Under the pieces are notes generated by a model, which had not been told where the DNA came from, made no database searches, and saw nothing but the letters and a program-made list of their open reading frames with translations. This document shows positions 46,882 to 53,283 of a DNA stretch of 64,000 nt, one piece after another. Where the stretch lies: contig NZ_VOUX01000033.1 in NCBI RefSeq assembly GCF_008011855.1, positions 248,001 through 312,000 of the forward strand, in the 5' to 3' direction. The position numbers and the translations under genes are program-made. The DNA comes from Serratia bockelmannii (GTDB lineage: Bacteria > Pseudomonadota > Gammaproteobacteria > Enterobacterales > Enterobacteriaceae). Every line of letters starts with the position of its first letter. Positions within the stretch are counted from its first letter, which is position 1.

Positions 46882-48612
46882 ATGAGCACATTACTGTCTG
46901 CACAATCTGTCGGTTACGACAACGCGTTCGGCGTCCTGCTGAGCGAGATATCCTTCAGCCTGAAAAAAGGCGATCGCATCGGTTTGATCGGCGATAACGG
47001 CTGCGGCAAAAGCACCCTGCTGCAAATTCTCAGCGGCGACCTACCTGCGCACACCGGTTCAGTGACATTGTCACACCAATGTCTGATGGCGCGCATCGAG
47101 CAGCACCTGCCGCCGGAGCTGCACGCCTGCACCCTGCTGGATGCGGTGCTGGCGCGGCTGCCTGCGGGCCAACACCTCAGTGAACGCTGGCGCTGTGAAG
47201 CGTTACTGGCCGAGCTGGGGTTTGAACCGGCAAGCTGGACGTTGACCGCCGGCACCCTCAGCGGCGGCCAGCATACACGGCTGCTGTTGGCGCGCGCGCT
47301 GATCCGCCAACCCGATCTGCTGTTGCTCGACGAACCCAGCAACCACCTGGACCTGCCCACGCTGCTGTGGCTGGAACAGTTCTTGCGCAGCTGGGCCGGC
47401 AGCTTCGTGCTGGTGTCGCACGATCGCTACCTGCTCGATCAGGTGACTAACTGCACCTGGATCCTGCGCGACAAAACGCTGCAGTTCTTCCGTTTGCCCT
47501 GCTCTGCGGCGCGCACCGCGCTGGCGGAACAGGACGCCGCGGACGAACAGCGGCGCTACGCCGAGCAGAAAGAGATAGACCGGGTGGAAAAAAGCGCCAA
47601 ACGCCTGGCGACCTGGGGCAAGGTCTACGACAACGAAGATCTGGCGCGCAAGGCCAAGCAAATGGAGAAGCGCGTCGATCGGTTGAAGGAAGAACAGACC
47701 ACCCTGACCGCCGGCAGCCCGTGGCGGTTGCGGCTGCAGGGAGAAGCGCTGGATGCCGATCGCCTGCTGGCGCTGCCGCACTGGGCGGTGCGCCCGGCGC
47801 CGGATGCGCCGGTGCTGTTCAGCCTCGAACATCTGCGCGTGAAAAGCGGCGATCGCATCGCCATCGTCGGGCGCAACGGCTGCGGTAAATCGTCGCTGCT
47901 GCGCCTGTTGTGGCGTGAGTATCAGCAACAAACGGAGCGCCCGGCGCTGTTCCATCCGCGCGTGCGCATCGGCTATTACGATCAGAGCCTGCAACAGCTG
48001 CGCGATGAAGACACGTTGAGCGACGCGTTGGCGCAGTTTGCACCGCTGACCGAGGAACAGCGGAAACTGGCGCTGATCGGCGCCGGTTTTCCTTACCTGC
48101 GCCACCATCAGCAGATCCGTTCGCTGAGCGGTGGCGAGCGTTCGCGGCTGCTGTTCGTCGGTCTGACGCTGGCCAACCATTCGCTGCTGCTGCTGGACGA
48201 GCCCACCAACCACCTGGACATGGCGGGCAAAGAGGAGCTGGCGGAAACGCTGCGCCAGTTCCCCGGCGCCGTCATGCTGGTTACCCACGACAGGATGCTG
48301 ATCGAACAGAGCTGCAACCGCTTTTGGCTGATCGACCAGCAAAAACTGGAGGAGTGGCACGATCTGGCGTCGGTGTATCAGCGCCTGGCGGGCGAAGCGC
48401 CGGCACTGCCGACGGCGGACAGGGCTAATGCTGATGGCCCGACGCCGGACGATCGATTGGAAGGCGAAGAAGCGCTGTTGACCGCCCTGTTTGCCCTCGA
48501 AAGCAAATTGGAGGCCGACCAGGCGCGCAAGCCGAAGCACCAGAAACCGGAGCTTCAGGCGCGCTGGCGCCGCGAGATTGCCGACATCACCGCCCGGTTG
48601 CATCTGGGCTAA
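46882..48612 (+). CDS. ABC-F family ATPase
   Basis: The 576-residue cytoplasmic protein has two ABC domains and no membrane segment: Walker A GDNGCGKST near residue 37 and GRNGCGKSS near residue 330, signatures LSGGQHTRL and LSGGERSRL, Walker B LLLLDEPSNHLD and LLLLDEPTNHLD. The linker between domains (about residues 215-280) is Lys/Glu-rich (RVEKSAKRLATWGK), corresponding to the P-site tRNA interaction motif, and there is a charged C-terminal tail. ABC-F proteins act on the ribosome, either as translation factors or antibiotic-protection proteins. The ribosome site is weak (GAGTAAG), consistent with control by the structured leader. Which ABC-F subgroup it belongs to cannot be decided here. 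Confidence 0.92.
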   Translation: MSTLLSAQSVGYDNAFGVLLSEISFSLKKGDRIGLIGDNGCGKSTLLQILSGDLPAHTGSVTLSHQCLMARIEQHLPPELHACTLLDAVLARLPAGQHLSERWRCEALLAELGFEPASWTLTAGTLSGGQHTRLLLARALIRQPDLLLLDEPSNHLDLPTLLWLEQFLRSWAGSFVLVSHDRYLLDQVTNCTWILRDKTLQFFRLPCSAARTALAEQDAADEQRRYAEQKEIDRVEKSAKRLATWGKVYDNEDLARKAKQMEKRVDRLKEEQTTLTAGSPWRLRLQGEALDADRLLALPHWAVRPAPDAPVLFSLEHLRVKSGDRIAIVGRNGCGKSSLLRLLWREYQQQTERPALFHPRVRIGYYDQSLQQLRDEDTLSDALAQFAPLTEEQRKLALIGAGFPYLRHHQQIRSLSGGERSRLLFVGLTLANHSLLLLDEPTNHLDMAGKEELAETLRQFPGAVMLVTHDRMLIEQSCNRFWLIDQQKLEEWHDLASVYQRLAGEAPALPTADRANADGPTPDDRLEGEEALLTALFALESKLEADQARKPKHQKPELQARWRREIADITARLHLG

Positions 48613-48619
48613 CCTTGAC

Positions 48620-48646
48620 AGGCCGCCATCCGGCGGCCTGTTTTTT
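48620..48646 (+). terminator. Intrinsic terminator of the ABC-F gene
   Basis: AGGCCGCC and GGCGGCCT form an 8-bp stem around a 4-base loop, followed by G and six T residues. Confidence 0.88.
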
Positions 48647-48659
48647 GATGGAGTGCGAC

Positions 48660-49100
48660 ATGGCATTTTCCCTTGAGCAAGCCTCACTCTCGCAGCGGCC
48701 ACTGCTGGCGGCCATGCTGTCCGATTGCCTTCGCGAGTTGGGCGCCGATGGAGATTACCCCTATCTGCCGCTCTACTGGCGCGAGGTCGGCCGCTACCCT
48801 TATTTGATGTTGAGCGATCGGCAAACCGCCGGTTTCGCGTTGGTCAGGCGCCTGGATAGCGCCACCGTCGAAATGGCGGAGTTCTACATTAAACCCGAAT
48901 GGCGACGCAACGGGCTGGGACAACGGGCTGCCCGCGCCTTGTTCGTGCAGCATCCCGGCGGTTGGTCGCTGTCGGTCAGCCAGGATAATCCGCGCGGGCT
49001 GGCGTTTTGGCGCTCGGTAATACCGGCCGGGACCATGACTCAACCACTTTCGGCCCCCGATGCCATGATGCAGCTGCGCTTTTCATCCCCGCCGCCCTGA
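48660..49100 (+). CDS. GNAT-family acetyltransferase
   Basis: The 146-residue protein has the GNAT core: AEFYIKPEWRRNGLGQRAARALFVQH is the acetyl-CoA-binding motif A, followed by SVSQDNPRGLAFWRSV. The start at 48660 is preceded by GGAG at 6 bases. It follows the ABC-F terminator closely, so it probably has its own promoter. Substrate unknown. Confidence 0.85.
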   Translation: MAFSLEQASLSQRPLLAAMLSDCLRELGADGDYPYLPLYWREVGRYPYLMLSDRQTAGFALVRRLDSATVEMAEFYIKPEWRRNGLGQRAARALFVQHPGGWSLSVSQDNPRGLAFWRSVIPAGTMTQPLSAPDAMMQLRFSSPPP

Positions 49101-49166
49101 GCGACACATTACTTTCATCCTTTTATGGCAGGGTAAATCGATTCGTTCTTTGCTATCGAGCCTGCC

Positions 49167-50012
49167 ATGACTTCACTTTCCCCACGGGACATCGAGGCGC
49201 GCTACCGCTTCGCGCGTGAGATCGCCCGCGCCGCCGCCGATCTCGCTTTCAGTTTTTATCAACGGCGGCAAAGCCTGGCGGTCGACTTTAAACAGGGGCT
49301 GCAGGACGTGGTCAGCGAAGCCGACCGCCGCGTCGAAGCGCTGATCCGCCGCATGATCAATCGCCGGTTTCCCCAGGATGGCTTTCTCGGCGAAGAGAGC
49401 GGCAGCAGCGGCGAGCACGCCGCCTGCGTTTGGGTCGTCGATCCTATCGATGGCACCGCCTGCTTCCTGAACGGATTGCATACCTGGTGTATCGCGATAG
49501 GCGTGGTGATCGACGGCGAGCCGACGATCGGTGTGGTCTACGATCCCAACCACCGCGAGATGTTCCGCGCCTGCCGCGGCGGCGGCGCCTTCCTCAACGG
49601 GGAACCGATAGGCGTGCATGCCGGGCGCAGCGTTGCGGATGGCGTGATGGGCGTCGGGATATCACCGCGCGCCTCGGCGGCGGAATTCAGCGGCTTTCTC
49701 TGTCGCCTGCTGCAGGCGGGAGGAATGTTTGTGCGCAGCGGCTCCGGCGCGTTGATGACCGCCCAGGTGGCCGCCGGACGGCTGCTGGGCTATTACGAAC
49801 CGCACATGAATGCCTGGGACAGTCTGCCTGGACTGGTGCTGACGCGCGAAGCCGGCGGCGTGGCGAATGACTTTATGCACAACAACGGGCTGCGGCGCGG
49901 CAACCCGCTGCTGCTGGCCAACGCGGTGCTCTATCCGCAGTTGGCCGCGCTGATTCAAATGCCGGGCTTGATCGGCTCGACGTGCCCTATCGCGCGCGTG
50001 ATGGCCGGATAA
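49167..50012 (+). CDS. Inositol-monophosphatase-family protein (SuhB/CysQ superfamily)
   Basis: The 281-residue protein has the three metal-binding motifs of the family: GEESG (GFLGEESGSSGE), DPIDGTACFLNG and a C-terminal WDSLPGLVLTREAGG. It should remove phosphate from inositol phosphate, a sugar phosphate or PAP using Mg2+. The canonical third motif is WDxAAG; here it is WDSLPG, which may alter activity or specificity. Its 3' end overlaps the convergent CDF gene by 58 bases. Confidence 0.87.
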   Translation: MTSLSPRDIEARYRFAREIARAAADLAFSFYQRRQSLAVDFKQGLQDVVSEADRRVEALIRRMINRRFPQDGFLGEESGSSGEHAACVWVVDPIDGTACFLNGLHTWCIAIGVVIDGEPTIGVVYDPNHREMFRACRGGGAFLNGEPIGVHAGRSVADGVMGVGISPRASAAEFSGFLCRLLQAGGMFVRSGSGALMTAQVAAGRLLGYYEPHMNAWDSLPGLVLTREAGGVANDFMHNNGLRRGNPLLLANAVLYPQLAALIQMPGLIGSTCPIARVMAG

Positions 50013-51343
50013 AGCGCGCGCAGCCGCCGCTCGACCCGATCGACCGCATCGTGCGCGGCGGCGATGGTTACCACCGGCGACACGCGGCAGTGGAAGTTGA
50101 CGATGATGCCGCCGTCGGTCTTGCGCGCACGGATGTTGTGTACGTCTTGCACATTCTCCCCCTGCTCCAGCGCCGATTGCAGGATACGGCGAATAGCGGC
50201 CAGCTCCACCGCATCGACATCCTCGCTGGTCAGCCAGTGCGGCGTCTGCGGCTCCAGGTGCGTCTCTATTTCAGTGTCTTCGCCGATCGCCTGGCGCAGG
50301 ATCCCTTCTATTTCCGTGGCGATGTCATGCGCCTGCGCCACGCTGACGTGGGCCGGCACCGCCAAATCCATGCCGATCGCCATACGCGTCGGCAACTGCT
50401 GCAAGGTCACATTCTGCACCTGCGCGCCGTGGTTGGCGGCAATCGCCCGAATGCGGGTCGCCATGTCTTCGTCGCTGCGGGTCTGCGGCACCGCGATGAC
50501 AGTGAATTCCGCCCTGGCGTACTGCTCCCGCAGCCGTTCGATGATTTCTCGCTTCAACGTATCGATGCGCTCCAGCGGCAAGGTGCGGCACACCGCCACC
50601 GTGATCTCGACAAACATTACGGCGCCGGCGTTGCGAATGCGCACGCTGTCGCAGGCCAGCACCGCCGGAAAGCTGTCCAGCGTGGCGCGAATCGCTTCGG
50701 TGGCTCCGGCGGGCGCAGTATCCATCAACGAATCGAAGGAGCGTTTACCGAGCTTGATTGCGGCGACAAAGATAAAACCGGCGACGATCAGCGCGGCGAT
50801 GGCGTCCGCACGGCCAAAGCCTAGCAGCACAAACACCATGCCCAGCAGCACCACGCCGGATGAAAGCATGTCGGAGAAGAAATGCAGCGCATCCGCCTCC
50901 AGCGCCGCGCTGTCGGTGGCTTTGGCGACGCGGTTGAGCGCCCGCACGCGGAAGAAATCGACGCAGATGGAGATCAGCAACACCGCGATCACCACCGGCG
51001 CCGCGACGATCTCATGCGGTTGCCCGAGCAGGCTGCTGCCCGCCTCATAGACAATCCAACCGGCGGCGCCCAGCAACAACAGCACTTCGAACAGCGCCGC
51101 CAGGTTTTCCACTTTGCCGTGGCCGAAGTGGTGATCGTCATCGGCGGGTTTATCGCTGATGCGCACCGCCAGCCAAGTGATGCTGGTGGCGATAAAATCG
51201 GTGAAAGAGTGGATCCCTTCGGATATCAGGCCAATACTGCCGGTAAAAATGCCGGCGACGAATTTGCCCGTGGCCAGCACCCCGCTGGCAATCATCGAGT
51301 TTCTGGCCACGGCCTGTTTTTCATTCTGCATGATGCTGCTCAC
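49955..51343 (-). CDS. Cation diffusion facilitator transporter with extended C-terminus
   Basis: The 462-residue inner-membrane metal/proton antiporter has six helices in the first 220 residues with the metal sites HSFTD in helix 2 and HFFSD in helix 5 (HxxxD/HxxxD, a pattern common in zinc transporters), then an unusually long cytoplasmic part. That part appears to hold two consecutive dimerisation-like domains (about residues 215-295 and 300-385) and a third beta-rich stretch, where common CDF proteins of about 300 residues have one. It is 14 bases after the small two-helix gene and last in the mgtE block, so it may take part in divalent-metal balance. Confidence 0.9.
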   Translation of the reverse strand: MSSIMQNEKQAVARNSMIASGVLATGKFVAGIFTGSIGLISEGIHSFTDFIATSITWLAVRISDKPADDDHHFGHGKVENLAALFEVLLLLGAAGWIVYEAGSSLLGQPHEIVAAPVVIAVLLISICVDFFRVRALNRVAKATDSAALEADALHFFSDMLSSGVVLLGMVFVLLGFGRADAIAALIVAGFIFVAAIKLGKRSFDSLMDTAPAGATEAIRATLDSFPAVLACDSVRIRNAGAVMFVEITVAVCRTLPLERIDTLKREIIERLREQYARAEFTVIAVPQTRSDEDMATRIRAIAANHGAQVQNVTLQQLPTRMAIGMDLAVPAHVSVAQAHDIATEIEGILRQAIGEDTEIETHLEPQTPHWLTSEDVDAVELAAIRRILQSALEQGENVQDVHNIRARKTDGGIIVNFHCRVSPVVTIAAAHDAVDRVERRLRALYPAITRAIGHVEPIKPGI

Positions 51344-51357
51344 ATTCAGACGGTGAT

Positions 51358-51537
51358 TTATTTTTTTACTTTAGCGGATAATTGCCAGACAAAGGCGATC
51401 AGCAGCATACTGCCAGAGAATGTCAGCATGAGGCTAGTAAGAAAATTGGATTTTCCGGTGGAATAAAAATAAATCTCATTAACGCCCACCGAGATCATTA
51501 AAATGGCGTAGAGCAATCCCAAAATAAGAATCGTCAT
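51358..51537 (-). CDS. Two-helix small membrane protein
   Basis: The 59-residue protein starts MTILILGLLYAILMISVGV and has a second helix around residues 36-53 (LTFSGSMLLIAFVWQL) with a Lys-rich end (AKVKK). GGGAG lies 9 bases before ATG 51537; an upstream in-frame TTG is also possible. It lies between mgtS and the CDF gene in one apparent operon. No family recognised; the context suggests a role in magnesium or divalent-cation transport, for example as a transporter-stabilising small protein. Confidence 0.7.
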   Translation of the reverse strand: MTILILGLLYAILMISVGVNEIYFYSTGKSNFLTSLMLTFSGSMLLIAFVWQLSAKVKK

Positions 51538-51582
51538 TATTATCAACTCCCGTATCAGGCCGCGCGTTCAGCGCGCCACTAA

Positions 51583-51618
51583 ATCCTCCCCATAATAAAT
51601 AGCGGTTACGGGGAGGAT
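51583..51618 (-). other. Strong intercistronic stem between mgtS and the small membrane gene
   Basis: ATCCTCCCC and GGGGAGGAT form a 9-bp perfect stem with an 18-base loop, followed on the minus strand by only three T residues. It may attenuate or protect the mRNA within the block. Confidence 0.45.
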
Positions 51619-51644
51619 GCATCTAGGCGGATCTTTAGCGTTCA

Positions 51645-51737
51645 TCAATCATCCCATTTGGTGCTCATATAGGCCGCCAACAGGCCCAGCGAGCTGATCA
51701 TTGCCAGGAATCCCATAAAAATAGTCATGTTTCCCAT
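51645..51737 (-). CDS. mgtS: MgtS-like small inner-membrane protein, 30 residues
   Basis: The frame encodes one helix and ends in the conserved tail LLAAYMSTKWDD. E. coli MgtS (YneM, 31 residues) ends GFLAAYFSHKWDD and starts with a similar MLGNMNVFM versus MGNMTIFM here, so homology is clear by eye. GAGGA lies 7 bases before the ATG. In E. coli MgtS is made in low magnesium and protects the P-type importer MgtA from FtsH (known); here it lies 132 bases downstream of mgtE, an unrelated channel (seen). It may act on MgtE or on MgtA encoded elsewhere. Confidence 0.85.
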   Translation of the reverse strand: MGNMTIFMGFLAMISSLGLLAAYMSTKWDD

Positions 51738-51752
51738 TATTTTGTCCTCAGG

Positions 51753-51809
51753 TTAAATGTTATCGATAAAAGCCCCTTGCGTTAAATATCGGGGTTGGTC
51801 GGTATCCAT
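51753..51809 (-). CDS. Possible 18-codon leader ORF upstream of mgtS
   Basis: The frame reads MDTDQPRYLTQGAFIDNI and ends 15 bases before the mgtS start. A strong GAGGAGG stands upstream, but 13 bases from the ATG, longer than ideal. Acidic and proline residues near the start recall magnesium-sensing leader peptides such as MgtL. Translation is uncertain. Confidence 0.25.
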   Translation of the reverse strand: MDTDQPRYLTQGAFIDNI

Positions 51810-51842
51810 GGTTTTTTAACGTCCTCCTCTTTTTGGCAACAT

Positions 51843-51864
51843 TCCCGCGCTTTCAAGCGCGGGA
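51843..51864 (-). other. G+C stem between mgtE and mgtS
   Basis: TCCCGCGCTT and AAGCGCGGGA are a perfect 10-bp inverted repeat with a 2-base centre, just after the mgtE stop. There is no T-run, so read-through into mgtS is possible. Confidence 0.45.
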
Positions 51865-51869
51865 CCCGT

Positions 51870-52892
51870 TTAAATTCCCAGGACGTGCTGGGCGATTTTG
51901 AAATAAATAATCAGGCCGGTGCCGTCGATAAAGGTGGCGATAAACGGCGCCGACACCACCGCCGGATCGATACCGAGCCGTTTCAGCAGCATCGGAATGA
52001 TCGACGAAACAATGGCGCTCCACACGGTGATCGCCACCAGCGACAGGCTGACCACCAGCGTCACCTCCATGCCGACGCCCATGATCCAGGCGCGCACCCA
52101 GGCCGCCAGACCGATGGTGACGGCGATCAGCAGCGAGGTCGTGACCTCTTTGCGGATCACCGCGCCCAGATTGCGCAGGCTGACCTCGCCCAGCGCCATA
52201 GCACGCACCAGCGTCGAGGTGATCTGGGTGCCGCTGTTGCCGCCGGTGCCGATCAGCAACGGGATGAAGAACGCCAGCGCAATCGCCGCTTCGAGCTGAT
52301 CTTCAAACGCTTTCAGCACGTTGCCGGTGTAAGCTTCGGCCACGAACAACATCAGCAGCCACACCGAGCGTTTGCGCCACAGCGCCCACGGGCTGGTCTC
52401 CAGATAAGGCTTGTCCAGCGGCAGGCTCGCGCCCTGACGCTGCGCGTCTTCGGTGTTTTCATCTTCGACCAGCCGAGCGATCTCGCGCTCGCCCAGCACG
52501 CCGACCAGCGTGTTGTTCGCCACGACCGGCACCACGTCCAAACCGCCTTTGCCCAGCAGATGCGCCACGTCATTGCGATCGTCGTCGGGTGAAACCTGGA
52601 AATAGCTGTAATCCATCATTACGCCGACCGCTTTGTCCTCATCGTCGCACTGCAGCAGTTTTTTCACCGACAGCGTGCCGCGCAAATGATAGTCGTCCGC
52701 GGTAATAAAGACCCGGGTGGGAATTTCGTCCGTTTTTAGCTGCGAAAGTAAATATTCCCGGGCATGCGTGACCGTCATCGTCGCGGGAACGGTAATAAAA
52801 TCGGCGTTCATATAACCGGCAACTGAAGTTTCATCGAGAGTTTCAGTCGCGCGCAGCGCCGGAGAAGAAGAGTATTGATGTGACTTGATCAT
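51870..52892 (-). CDS. mgtE: Magnesium channel MgtE, short form
   Basis: The 340-residue protein has a pair of CBS domains in its first 150 residues (SVAGYMNADFITVP … LVGVLGEREIARLV) and the five-helix MgtE pore domain (RSVWLLMLFVAEAYTGNVL … IPLLIGTGGNSGTQ … SAPFIATFIDGTGLIIYF). It lacks the N-terminal helical domain of full-length MgtE (about 450 residues), a recognised short architecture. CBS domains normally sense cytoplasmic Mg2+ and close the pore. The start MIKSHQY at 52892 has AGGGA upstream, which lies inside a riboswitch-linked hairpin. It heads the block mgtE-mgtS-small protein-CDF. Confidence 0.93.
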   Translation of the reverse strand: MIKSHQYSSSPALRATETLDETSVAGYMNADFITVPATMTVTHAREYLLSQLKTDEIPTRVFITADDYHLRGTLSVKKLLQCDDEDKAVGVMMDYSYFQVSPDDDRNDVAHLLGKGGLDVVPVVANNTLVGVLGEREIARLVEDENTEDAQRQGASLPLDKPYLETSPWALWRKRSVWLLMLFVAEAYTGNVLKAFEDQLEAAIALAFFIPLLIGTGGNSGTQITSTLVRAMALGEVSLRNLGAVIRKEVTTSLLIAVTIGLAAWVRAWIMGVGMEVTLVVSLSLVAITVWSAIVSSIIPMLLKRLGIDPAVVSAPFIATFIDGTGLIIYFKIAQHVLGI

Positions 52893-52901
52893 TTTGTCAG
52901 T

Positions 52902-52942
52902 CCCTATTTCTGTTGTGAACTTCAACAGCGAATCGCATAGGG
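52902..52942 (-). promoter_or_regulatory. SD-sequestering hairpin of the mgtE riboswitch (expression platform)
   Basis: On the minus strand CCCTAT (52942-52937) can pair with ATAGGG (52907-52902), which contains the mgtE ribosome site, with an inner CTGTTG/CAACAG stem between them. This lies between the M-box and the start codon and suggests translational control. Confidence 0.65.
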
Positions 52943-52961
52943 GCGTAACCACAGAGGGAGT

Positions 52962-53141
52962 GCAGACTGCCTATCTCCGCGTCCAGGTTTTAGCACTATA
53001 CAACGTATCCGAATTGTTGCTCGGAAGTTACTTTGGGCTGAACCTTAATCCGATAAAGCCTGTCTTAACCTTGGGCATCTCTCGATGTCGTCAGATCAGT
53101 AACCTGTGTTTGTATAGGAGCCTCGCCAAACGAGATACTGC
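52962..53141 (-). ncRNA. M-box (ykoK) magnesium riboswitch
   Basis: Minus-strand sequence upstream of mgtE contains the conserved 5' block TTTGGCGAGGCTCCTATAC and the 3' block GTATAGTGCTAAAACC, which correspond to the M-box aptamer of Bacillus mgtE (known: CGTTAGGTGAGGCTCC and CATACAGTGCTAAAGC). The P1 helix is visible as GCAGTATCTC near 53141 paired with GAGATA and CTGC near 52977-52962. M-box RNAs bind Mg2+ and shut down expression of Mg transporters when it is plentiful. Confidence 0.88.
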
Positions 53142-53158
53142 ATATAAACTACCGGCGC

Positions 53159-53164
53159 AGTATA
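53159..53164 (-). promoter_or_regulatory. Probable -10 element for the mgtE riboswitch transcript
   Basis: TATACT on the minus strand lies about 20 bases before the start of the aptamer; the -35 region is weak (TTCCCG at 17 bases). A transcript start near 53152 would begin just before the P1 helix. Confidence 0.45.
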
Positions 53165-53250
53165 GGCGTTGTTTTATCCGGCGGGAAGAAAAGATTGCCC
53201 GTCGTTTATGGAGTATTTAGGATAATTTTATTAAATGTGAATCTATAAAA

Positions 53251-53278
53251 ACGGCTGATATAAATCAGCCGTTTTTTT
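53251..53278 (-). terminator. Intrinsic terminator of the OppA-like gene
   Basis: ACGGCTGAT and ATCAGCCGT form a 9-bp stem with a 4-base loop, flanked by A-rich and T-rich runs on both sides, so it can terminate in either direction. On the minus strand it directly follows the OppA-like stop and isolates it from the mgtE promoter. Confidence 0.85.
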
Positions 53279-53283
53279 ATTTC

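Noticed and set aside
47203-48702. 499-codon minus-strand frame opposite the ABC-F gene
   Set aside because: Gln/Arg-rich shadow of a gene with two intact ABC cassettes.
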